From Hormiphora californensis (Eukaryota > Ctenophora > Tentaculata > Cydippida > Pleurobrachiidae): 64,000 nt of DNA. Shown here piece after piece: positions 24,897 to 34,749 of the stretch. The notes under the pieces were generated by a model, which saw only the letters and a program-made list of their open reading frames with translations, was not told the DNA's origin and made no database searches. Position 1 is the first letter of the stretch, and the number at the start of each line of letters is the position of its first letter. Both the position numbers and the translations under genes were made by a program. The stretch is taken from positions 8,253,545-8,317,544 of the forward strand of contig CM035350.1 in assembly GCA_020137815.1 (NCBI GenBank), read 5' to 3'.

Positions 24897-25378
24897 ACTC
24901 CCTCTATCCACGACCATCCAGGTGGGCTTTCTGCCGATTTACAGAAAAGCTGGGCGCCTGCAGTTACAGCACTTGCCATAGATGAACAAGGTGTTCAAAT
25001 TAATCGATTAAAATCTCTGCCTCTCTCTCCCCCTCTCTCATATATTCCAAGATATAGTGTGTGTTTAAAAGCGCCATGCATCGACTTTTTTCTCACCACC
25101 ACCACCTCCTCCTTCCACCACAATGTATTGCTGCGGAGATTTCTGCAAAAAACCACAGCCCTTCATACAATGCGGTCACATGTGTGTGCCAGTGTTGTCC
25201 TCTTGTCATAGTGATATAGAACCGTTCAACTTTAGACTTGTTTATGTTGAGCCAAAATTAGTTCGAATTTTATTTTACTAAATCATGTTAACATGATGAT
25301 CTCGTAATAAGTAGATTCTGACAACCTCCTACCATTTTGTTTCGCTGATTTCTAACTCCTTTTCTCTGCTACAGGATT

Positions 25379-28300
25379 ATGAGAGTTCACCGACAGATAG
25401 CTGGGGAGCAAAAGTTGCGACCAAAAGCCCCCGGACCTCAGGAGCAGGGATATGAATCACCTGCTTTACTCTGGTCCCTTCCCTCCACTTTTGTGCTGAA
25501 TGGCAGCTATTTCAAGTAAGCAACTCTATAATTAGACTTACTTGACTTACTTGACTTAGGGCGGATTCCACGTGTGGTATTTCCGAACTCCATGAATAAC
25601 ACTTCTCCACCCGTCACGATCAGACATAACAGTAGCTATCTCGGAGGTCTCCCTGAGTCCCGTGTCCCGCCTGAGTACATCCACAAACAGGGTCTGTCAC
25701 CAGTGTCGCATCGTTTTGAAATTCTCCGCACAAACGACTAGCACAAAATGACAACATGCAAAGAAGTGCTTGCTGCTCAGTTTGTTTTTATGTTAGCGAC
25801 TAAAAACAAAGTACATCGTTTAGAGAATTTAATTGTCTATGTCTAGGTCAAAACTAGACGAAAAATGAGCAAGTACAGGTGAAACTAGAGAAATATAAAA
25901 AATGACCTCAAAAAAACCTCTTTTCGACCAAATATTTTGAAATCGCCATAGCTCTGGAAGTAGGGCTGATCTCAAAAATCGGTGAGAAGTCGGTCGAACA
26001 GTTTTGTCTGAATTTTCACGTAGTACCGGTTTTAACCTGATTGGACCAACCACCTATGAGCCTACCTCAAAAAACTTTGAAACAACCTGATTTTTTCAAA
26101 ATTTCGCTCTTCCCGAGAATTTTGGAAAAGTGTCGCATCATTTTCGCGATTTTGATACGACACTTTCCCCCTGCATATAAATGCCTGTATCTCTCTTCCT
26201 CTCTAGTTTCTACGCCACGATCTCACTTTTCTAGTGTACCTAGGAGGTTACACTCACTGGGGAGGGGGGGGGGCTGCACTGTTTGGTCGTACTGCTGTAG
26301 AATATCTGGCCAAAAATTGGCTAAATATGCAACTAATTGATATCAAATCAAAAATCACTCTACCCGACTAATTTCGATACGCTGAATCACGTGAGCAACT
26401 TTTTAAAGCCCTCAGAGGTCGATAAAGTGCTCTAATTGGACATAATTGGGTCTAATTGACTATAATTACAACTATACTTTTCCCTGTAAAAAGTTCATTT
26501 GGATTTTGGAGACACTAGCTACACTGATTTAACCATTATGTAAAGGGCACCCCACATAACAGGAAATAAATTGTAATTATTTTGATCAATTAGACCCAGT
26601 TATACTCAATTAGGGAATTGGCTCTGCCACATAGAGCTTCGATTAGTTATTCATTCGAATCAGCGTATCCAAGTTATTGGCGAGGTGCCCTCAAACGGAT
26701 TTAAAGTGTTTCTTGGAAAGAATTATAATTTCAATCAATTAGACCCAATTAGAGTACCCACCACTGAGATGTAGATGCCATGATCAGGGTATCAGAATCA
26801 ATGGGAAAGGTGTCTTCAAAGGAAGCAAACGTGTTTACAGGAAAAAGTTATAATTAGGGTAAACCGGGGCAATTCGAACAACTGGGGCAATTCGAACATA
26901 GTACTGCCCGTCTCTCACCTAGTTAAGCTATCATAATGACGTCATCCTATCTCCAGAAGAAAACTGCTCGTTCGAGCCTGCCCGTTACCACTAAATAGGC
27001 TCTAGATCCGGTTTAAGTTGGTCAATTTCCGATTTGAAAAAACCAGCTGAAAGCTAATAATATCAGCTTTCAGATGGTATAAAAATTATTTGAATATTCG
27101 CATGTTTTCATTCCAAATTCTGGTAAATTAAGATTACCGGGGCAATTCGAACAACCGGGGCAATTCGAACATGGGCAATTTGGTTAACACACCGGGGCAA
27201 TTTGGTTAACTCCCGGGCCAATGATGTACAGTTCTTTGCACCACGTGATCACGCGTGATACCGGGGCAATTCGAGCAAGAACGACCAGCGTGTAGATTGC
27301 GTGTAGATTACATTGTTCGAATTGCCCCCACCTCTAACAACACCAGGCGGGAATCTTCTTCTGGTGTTGTGAGGACGTTCACGTGACTCCCACGTGACGA
27401 AATAAAGCACTCCTATTGGTGATGCTCGAATTGCCCCGGTACCAATTTTTCCGACCAAAATTTTTCAATTAGTTATTAGTTAAGTAAATGATGGTCCCTA
27501 TAGTTGAAATTTATCTTATTTGAAAGATAAAATAATATAATTTTTTTCATTGTATCTTTTTTTAAATGGGAGTGAGAACCGATTAAGTAAAAAGTTAACC
27601 ATTTTGCCCCGGTTTACCCTATGTCAGCCAATTAGACCCAATTATGTCCAATTAGAGCACTTTATCGACCTCTGAGGGCTTTAAAAAGTTGCTCACGTGA
27701 TTCAGCGTATCGAAATTAGTCGGGTAGAGTGATTTTTAATTTGATATCAATTAGTTGCATATTTAGCCAATTTTTGGCCAGATATTCTACAGCAGCTACG
27801 ACCAAACAGTGCAGCCCCCCCCCCCCCTCCCCAGTGAGTGTAACCTCCTAGGTACACTAGAAAAGTGAGATCGTGGCGTAGAAACTAGAGAGGAAGAGAG
27901 ATACAGGCATTTATATGCAGGGGGAAAGTGTCGTATCAAAATCGCGAAAATGATGCGACACTTTTCCAAAATTCTCGGGAAGAGCGAAATTTTGAAAAAA
28001 TCAGGTTGTTTCAAAGTTTTTTGAGGTAGGCTCATAGGTGGTTGGTCCAATCAGGTTAAAACCGGTACTACGTGAAAATTCAGACAAAACTGTTCGACCG
28101 ACTTCTCACCGATTTTTGAGATCAGCCCTACTTCCAGAGCTATGGCGATTTCAAAATATTTGGTCGAAAAGAGGTTTTTTTGAGGTCATTTTTTATATTT
28201 CTCTAGTTTCACCTGTACTTGCTCATTTTTCGTCTAGTTTTGACCTAGACATAGACAATTAAATTCTCTAAACGATGTACTTTGTTTTTAGTCGCTAACA

Positions 28301-31300
28301 TAAAAACAAACTGAGCAGCAAGCACTTCTTTGCATGTTGTCATTTTGTGCTAGTCGTTTGTGCGGAGAATTTCAAAACGATGCGACACTGGTGACAGACC
28401 CTGACAAAGGTCTGCTTTGGTCGCCCTCGCCTGGAATTTCCATGGAGAGGCTCCCAGAGTATGACCTTGTTGAGCGTAAGTTCAGGATGACGCACAGCGT
28501 GACCGGCTAGTCGGAGTCTCCTTTCCGCTATTTTGGTGCTAAGGATAGGTAGATTTCCAATACCGTACAACGTGGCATTGCTCATTTGAAGGAGGTACTG
28601 GTTTTTATTTAGTGCCATCCGTAGCATCCTCGTGTAGGTACCGTTAAGACTCCTTTCCATGTCTTTGGTGAGCGTCCAGCTTTCGCACCCGTATAAGAGA
28701 ACTGTTTCAACTGTTGCTACAAAGAGTCTAGCCTTGATCTTATCGTTGAGTTTCGAATTCCAAACAGTCCTAAGCCCGTGACACGCATTCCATGCCTTAG
28801 CCTTCCTAACCTTAATGTCCCTTTTAGAGTCCCTTACCCATGATCCAAGATATTTAAAGTCCTCGCTCAACTTTATCCTAGTGCCATCGATGCTGTGGAG
28901 AGGACCGGGGTCTGGTATACCCTCAACCATGAACTCTGTCTTCGCCCGGTTTATCTCGAGACCCACCTCCTTACAGACACTCTCTACCTCCCGCATGATA
29001 ACGCCAAGATCTTCCACTGAGTCAGCTAGGAGAGCCACATCATCAGCAAAGTCTGTGTCAGTAACCCTCTCCGCTCGTACTCTTCTACTCCGGGCTGGCT
29101 TCAGTGTGAATCCTATATCAGGGTGCCTCTCCAGTGCTGTTCGCATACAATAATCAAGCACGATTATAAATAGGTAGGGCGCTAGAGTATCTCCTTGCAA
29201 CACCCCGGCAACTATTTCAAATATATCCGTGAGGCCGTCTGGAGTGAGGACCTGAGCTCTTGTATTACTGTACATCCACTGGATGAGGTCGACGATCTTC
29301 CCTGGGATGCCATAAGCCCTGAGTACTTTGATCATGCGCTTCCGGTTAATGGAGTCGAAGGCTTTAACAAAATCCAAAAAGGCTACTGCCAGTGGTAGTT
29401 GTTTGGCAGTAGCTCCTTCGATGAGTCTCCTAATGGTGAGGATGTGGCTCACCGTGGACCGCTCCTCCCTAAAACCGTTCTGTGAATCGAGTAAAACAGT
29501 CTCGATGTAAGGCCGTATCCGGTGAAGAAGCATACGGTTCATGGTTTTGGCAACTATAGAAGTAAGTGAGATGCCCCTATAGTTTCCGGGTTGAGAGAGG
29601 TCGCCCTTTTTCGGGACAGGGACAATATTACTCAGAGTCCACTGTTCCGGAATTCCCTTTCCGCTCAAGGCATCGTTGCAAAAGGTAAGCACGAGGTCAT
29701 CAATGTCACATCGCTTCAAGATCTCGGGTGCGATGGCATCATTTCCATAGGCCTTATCCTCCTTTATCCGATCCTTCGCCTTCTTGAATTCCTCTTCAGT
29801 AAAGGGGCCATCGTAGATATCTGCTCGGGGAAACACTTCCGGGATGTCTTGATCTACTTCATCCGGTGGTTCTGTCCCGAGGAGCGACTGGAAGTGGCTG
29901 AACCATTTGGCTTTCCGATCGTCTGGGGACGCTCCTTCAATTTGGATGGGGTGTTTGTCCTTCCTCCCAGAGATTTCGTTTACTAGCCTCCATGATTCCT
30001 TCGTCTTCGCGTTCCGAGTGGCTCTCTCTACACTCTTGATTTTCCTATCGAGATGCTCTTCCTCGACGGCCAGGTACGCTTCCGTGAGTGCCTCTTTTCC
30101 TTCATTTACAGTGGAACGTGTTTCTTCTGAAGGTGAGGTGTGGTACCTAGCACTGGCAGACTCAAGATCCTCTCTTGCCCTCTTCACCCGGAAGTCCTCA
30201 GCCACAATATCCTTAAGCCTTTTCCTCTTCTTTCCTAGTAGTTTCTTGCTAGTTTCTTCAACCGCCTGTATCAGGTCTCCATACTTTTCAGAGGCATCTG
30301 CACAGTCAGCAGAAGAAAGGGCAGCAAATCGATTCCTCACTTCTACCGAGAATCTCTCCTGTAGATCAGGGTCCTTCTTCAGAGCACTATAATCCAGATT
30401 GGGGCGACCCGGGGCTAGTTTCCTCTTCCTGAGAGTGACCTTAACCCTGGCCACCAGAAGTCGATGGTCCGACCCGATCGAGCTTAGTGCCCCGGACGTG
30501 TCCACATCCTTAATACTGTTTCTCCATTTCCGACGAACGAGAATGTAATCCAGTGTAGCCTTCCGTCCAGTACCGTCCGATAGAAAAGTCCAGAGTCTTC
30601 CCTTGTTCTTCCGGAACCTAACGTTGGCTATTTCCAATCTGGTCTCCTCAGCTGTCTCCTGGAGCAGCTCTCCATTTCTACTGGTATGTTGATGTAAATA
30701 CCACCCGAAGCCAGAGTCCTCCCAGCCAATTCTGGCGTTAAAATCTCCGGCAACGACAAGGAGGTTATGAGCTGGAACAGTATTGATGTAGTCCCTGAGA
30801 TCGTGGTGAAATTTTTCAACTTCTTCTACATTCGCACACTCAGTGGGCGAGTAAACCGAGATGACTGTCAGTTTCGGATTACCGGCCAAGGTAATGGCTA
30901 GAATTCTATGGGACACGGCTCGTATCTCGCAAATGAGCTTCGAGTACTCAGTTCTCATCAGAACTCCAACCCCTCCAACCGATGCTCCTGCGCCATTGCG
31001 CCAGGCTGTAGATGTGATAAGAGTTTCTCCTGGCCCAGCCTGAATTTGTCTGACTGTGTCTGCGTGGACAATGCGGTGTTCCTGCAAAGTTATAATGCCC
31101 AAGCCATGGTCAGCAAATTGGTAAACCAGCTCTGTTAACTTTTCCTTAACACGGAGCGTTCGACAGTTAAATGTTCCAATGCGTGTGTTAAATCGAGTCA
31201 TAGCTATTCATATTGTTTTTCTTGGTTGCAGAATCCAAGGTGGGTCACCACTTCACCTGGCTGAGTGAATGTCATATAAGATTTAAAAAAACGGTGCAAT

Positions 31301-33316
31301 ACCGACTCTACACTAGCAGAGATTTCAAACAGCATCTGTTGACCGTAGTGACCCCTTGGTGGCGATCACTAGCATTTTGCCACAATATATTCAATCAAGC
31401 CTTGCAGTAAGGTATATGGGAACCTTCTGTAGGGAAGTACATGATTGAGAATGATTTGACACAGTTCTGACCCACTAAGCCTATGGAAGGCAGAATGGTG
31501 CATATACTGTGGTTCAACACACTCTAGCCCACGATCTTCATCTAGTGACAAAGGAACGAAAGCTGCAACTGCAGCCAGTCTTATTAGGACGCGTGGTTAC
31601 CACCCCTAGGTGTTCTGTACGTTACGCAGACTCGGACCTATGTGCCTCCTCCCCTTAACATGCAACGTCAAATAAGGGAGGATAAGAGGGACAATTAGAC
31701 AGAATTTAAATTATGCTCAGTATACTGGCGCGGGATATTCTCTTTATGTGCTAGGCTAATTCTGAACTTGTTTAATTCTTAAACTCATTGATGAGCGGCA
31801 CGTCTTATAAAGCGACGGTTTCTAACTAAAACATCAATGACTCTATGGTTCAATATATTGAACCCACATTGTGTGCGGGCTCCATGCCAGGGAAAGAGAA
31901 TGTTCTAATTCCGCGATCTTCATGAATGATTTCACTATCCGGCTGCTATTTAGTCATTGTCACCAGACCTGCCACCTGTAATACATGTCCCTCCTAAATT
32001 CCGTATTGAGTAAATATTCCAGCCGGATCTCGATCTTGCATGCTTGATCGAGCAGCGGCGTAGACAAAAACGAGAAAGAGAGAGAATGATATCTAGAGAA
32101 TAGGAAGAGAGAGAGAGAGAGAGAATTTTCTTTAAAAACGCCCTGCTGTGTGAAGCTAGTTAGTACCTACCTATTCAGTTTTACTTGATCTTGCTAAGTA
32201 GTTGCGTATCACTTTTCAATGGTGTGGATTCGTCTCCCTAAGTTCCTAGAGTGAGTCGAGAAGTGCATGCAGGAGTCAGGAGCGAATTGGCTGTCTGGCG
32301 GTGTCAGTAGGCTCAGATCGGGCAAGTGCCGCCAGACAGAGGGAGAGAGAACAAGGCTTCGTGTTTACACCGCCGTTTCCACCACCGTTTCTAGATGTGT
32401 AGAACGCACATCTAGAAACGGTGGTTATTATGAAACCCATTCTAACACGTCCCTTTCCTCAGACTACTAAAGGAGCAGCGTCCTGACCTGTTCAACAGCT
32501 CCAGTACCCAACACTCCTCCTCTCCCCTACCCTCTGTGGAAGGATCCAGTCAGTCTGATTTGCTGGGCCCAAATGGAGGCAGGATACAGCGGAACTCTTC
32601 TTATTTTAAGAGTTTGCTAATTCTGGCTGCCAAGGATAAAATGGGAAGTAGCCATAAAAGTGAGAGAGGGACTTTGGAGAAAGGATGTGTTTACCAAAAG
32701 GTAAGGAGAACAAAGATTTTTAGAAGGATCTCTGGCAACTTGTATTTCCTGTCAGTGACCAGTGACCACTGACCACTCTCTTCTTGCTACTAATGTCACT
32801 CTCCTTAATCTGTAGGAACCGGAAGGGTCAAGTAGGTACGTCAAGTATAACAGAGACAGGACAATATGCTGGAGGCAAAGTAAACAACCCTTCTTTGGCA
32901 TTGAAAAGATTCCTGTCACACCGGTCAGTTGATTTCTAATTTGTTTGTGAATAAAAAACCAACGATTCTGCTGTTATTTCGCCACAGTGCTTTGACGTTC
33001 GATGATAATTTCGAGTATTTTAGCTTTGAAATTTTGTTAAATTTATAAGTCTGACAGCTGTTACTAAAGATCATCTCTCTCCGCACTGCAGGTATCTCCA
33101 CTACAGAAGTTTCACCGCTGGGACGACCTGCTTGCGGGACACTCCGAAATAGCGGCCCCCTCCAATGTAAAACTGACAATCAAGCCCTTCACGAGACAGG
33201 TTCTCAAACACCGACCACCTGCAGCTCCTGTTACTAATGCAGTGCCCCCTAGAGGTGGTGGTGGTGGTGGTGGGCCAACATCCAACAACAAGGTTGTCAT
33301 GGACACGTCAGATTGA
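25379..33316 (+). CDS. Unrecognised basic protein, at least 235 aa, intron filled by transposons
   Basis: Exons 25375-25515 (ATG at 25379), 32463-32700, 32816-32923 and 33092-33316 join in phase with GT-AG sites and end in TGA. The product is basic and Ser/Pro-rich with no recognised domain. Visible landmarks are PSTFVLNGSYFKLLKEQRPD, RICW-like and KQPFFGIEKIPVTP segments, and a C-terminal tract of seven glycines. The N-terminus is uncertain. The acceptor before 25375 shows an upstream exon exists, either a 5' UTR exon, a missed coding exon, or the last prohormone exon (phase allows it). The 6947-bp intron between the first two exons carries the nested transposons described below, yet its splice sites are intact. 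I cannot assign a function. Confidence 0.55.
25688..28403. mobile_element. 2.7-kb element with about 770-bp terminal inverted repeats
   Basis: Ends CAGGGTCTGTCACC and GGTGACAGACCCTG are the outer edges of near-perfect arms at 25688-26458 and 27629-28403. Both sides are flanked by ACAAA (25683-25687, 28404-28408), a 5-bp target duplication. The insertion lies inside codon 931 of the RTE LINE; removing the element and one ACAAA copy gives a continuous LINE frame. The interior (26459-27628) encodes no transposase I can see, so it looks non-autonomous. Identical 74-residue frames in the two arms are a consequence of arm identity, not a gene. Superfamily is unclear. Confidence 0.9.
26857..27619. 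mobile_element. TA-flanked element nested in the long-TIR element
   Basis: Ends GGGTAAACCGGGGCAATT and TTGCCCCGGTTTACCC are flanked by TA (26855-26856, 27620-27621). Several internal copies of the terminal word (GGGGCAATTCGAAC) occur near 26880, 27140, 27160 and 27262, and inverted near 27310 and 27426. Sequence flanking the insertion parallels an uninterrupted copy of the same host motif near 26720-26750. Non-autonomous; TA target suggests Tc1/mariner-like mobilisation. Confidence 0.78.
31202..32462. other. Remainder of the large intron
   Basis: No coding sequence seen. It includes the unresolved 5' end of the RTE element and a perfect short hairpin at 32382-32424. Confidence 0.5.
32382..32424. 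repeat. Perfect 18-bp hairpin near an acceptor
   Basis: CCACCGTTTCTAGATGTG (32382-32399) and its exact reverse complement (32407-32424) flank a 7-nt loop. It lies 38 bp upstream of the exon at 32463. Confidence 0.85.
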
Positions 33317-33448
33317 GAGACACTAGTTGTGAGATATGAAGTGAGTTAATTTGGAGGATACAAGTCATATCAGTCCGAGAATTGAGAGCAATTAAAAGGA
33401 GAAGAGGCTAATTTGTTCTAATTTTACCATCCGCGGGTTTGTCCCTTT

Positions 33449-33846
33449 CTAATCGCAGATAAGGCCTCGTGCCTTCTCGACAGCGTTGTCCAGGGTTTCA
33501 GGGAGACCCAGAAGGTCAATCAGCTCACTCATCGTCACCCCACACACCGTTTCGTATCCTGCAATGAGAGGCAGTTATAATCCGGTGTTGCAAGGGTGGT
33601 AGTAGGGGGTCGTATAATTGGTATTTATTAGTTGTATATTGATCTATCGAGTATAACTACGCTGTGAGGGCGAGGGTTTATAGGGTTGATTTTAAAAACT
33701 AGAACGGATGTTATTATCGGGCACTCACCCAGGGTTTTCAGCTTTTCCAGGATCATGAAAATGTCGTCCATGATGCCCTCGGGTGCCCCAGAGGCAGCGG
33801 CGTAGGAGAGACCCACAAGAGCGGAAAGAGCAATAACAAACCTCAT
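33449..33846 (-). CDS. Small secreted protein, 75 aa, two exons
   Basis: Exons 33846-33729 and 33558-33449 join in phase (118 + 110 = 228 nt). The product starts with a clear signal peptide (MRFVIALSALVGLSYA, cleavage likely near AAASG or SYA). The mature part of about 55 residues is acidic and helical-looking (GIMDDIFMILEKLKTL, MSELIDLLGLPETLDNAV), with two cysteines, in VCGV and the C-terminal LICD, that could form one disulfide. No family recognised. A TATAAAA box about 47 bp upstream supports a short-leader, highly expressed gene. A secreted effector, peptide or mucus component are all possible; nothing decides between them. Confidence 0.75.
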
Positions 33847-33892
33847 TTTAATACGTGATAGAGAATAGAGAAATATTGGCCACTGCTAGGGG

Positions 33893-33899
33893 TTTTATA
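33893..33899 (-). promoter_or_regulatory. TATA box of the small secreted protein gene
   Basis: TATAAAA on the minus strand, 47 bp upstream of the ATG at 33846. Expected start site is about 20 bp before the ATG. Confidence 0.6.
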
Positions 33900-34149
33900 G
33901 AGTGTTGTCAAGTCCACAGGTGCAGTTTTCTGGCCACTCCAAGATTTTCACACCTCTCATACCTGTTATATCGCTTTGTTTCAAGACATGAAGATTTGAT
34001 TTGATGAATTTGTTTTGTAAAACAGATCTGGTTTATTGAGTTTTAGTCAGGATCACTATTTGTTTAGATCTAGAAATAGAAGTGAAAGTTCTTGACTCAT
34101 ATCTGGCTCGATTATTATATACATGGTCAAAAACTCAATTATTATAGTC

Positions 34150-34462
34150 TGTCAATATGATGTTGGGAAGGTGGACGAATGGAAACACGGTAGATAACGG
34201 GTGGTTAACAAAATAGACGGATCAGGTAGTACAACGTTAAGGTAGTTCGATATTGGGAATCTGACAAAGTGCTTGTCAACTTAAAACTCATTCATTTCAC
34301 AAGAAGCACGTGCGCGCACTTGAAAGGTGCATTTCAAGTGCGTGCACAAAAGTGTCACATACTAATGATCAGTTCGCGCGTTACGTCCGGTAGGCGGTAA
34401 CAACTGCGACAGTGTGTCCCACAGAACTATACACTCATTCTCATGACACACAGCTCATGACA
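34150..34462 (-). repeat. 3' LTR of copia element
   Basis: 313 bp, TG...CA. It contains a GC-rich hairpin (GTGCGCGCACTTGAAA / TTTCAAGTGCGTGCAC near 34310-34347). Confidence 0.95.
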
Positions 34463-34482
34463 CTCCCCTCTATTTCTTTCTC
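34463..34482 (-). other. Polypurine tract
   Basis: On the element's strand this 20-nt stretch is all purine except one T, and it abuts the 3' LTR. It is the expected plus-strand primer. Confidence 0.8.
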
Positions 34483-34749
34483 AAAAGGACTTACCGAACT
34501 CGAGACCGATGAGGCAATGAACGCCGAGAGGGTTCCAAACCGTGTCAAGGCTAAAACTGTCATTTGTCAATGTCGTAACAATACAAGTGAGAGTTAACTG
34601 GGAAAAACTAACAATGTGGAAATACTGAGATACGAAAAGGTACATGTTGTCTTTGTCTGGAAGGAAAATAGAAAACAAAGTCAGTTGTCCGATAAAATAT
34701 TTAAACTGGAGAAATAAAGTTAAAAAATACAAGTAGGTTGAAAAACACA

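Larger units (their letters stand above)
25536..31201 (-). mobile_element. RTE-type non-LTR retrotransposon (LINE), split by an insertion
   Basis: A single ORF runs from 31201 to 28409 and resumes at 25687-25556; the two parts are 2793 and 132 nt, both multiples of three, totalling 974 residues. An APE-type endonuclease fills about residues 1-250 (E41 in LQEHR, D153 and N155 in GDFNARIG, H246 in SDHRL). Reverse transcriptase follows at about 520-760, with AFLDFVKAFDS and the catalytic FADD at 718-721. The C-terminus carries RRGRPKQTFVD then LRRDTGL, as in RTE-clade proteins such as Hydra RTE. Just after the stop are short GTCAAGTAA-type repeats (25536-25555), typical of RTE tails. No in-frame stops or frameshifts were seen, so before it was interrupted it looks recently active. 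The 5' boundary was not located. Confidence 0.88.

Noticed and set aside
25089-25290. Cys-rich frame starting MYCCGDFCKKPQPF
   Set aside because: No acceptor/donor support or continuation; probably chance between a CT tract and the next exon.
25829-26053. 74-residue frame identical to one at 28038-28262
   Set aside because: The two frames are the two arms of one inverted-repeat element; identity comes from the arms, and no domain or splice context supports a gene.
28815-30392. Several plus-strand frames of 60-161 residues
   Set aside because: Antisense shadows of the RTE LINE ORF.
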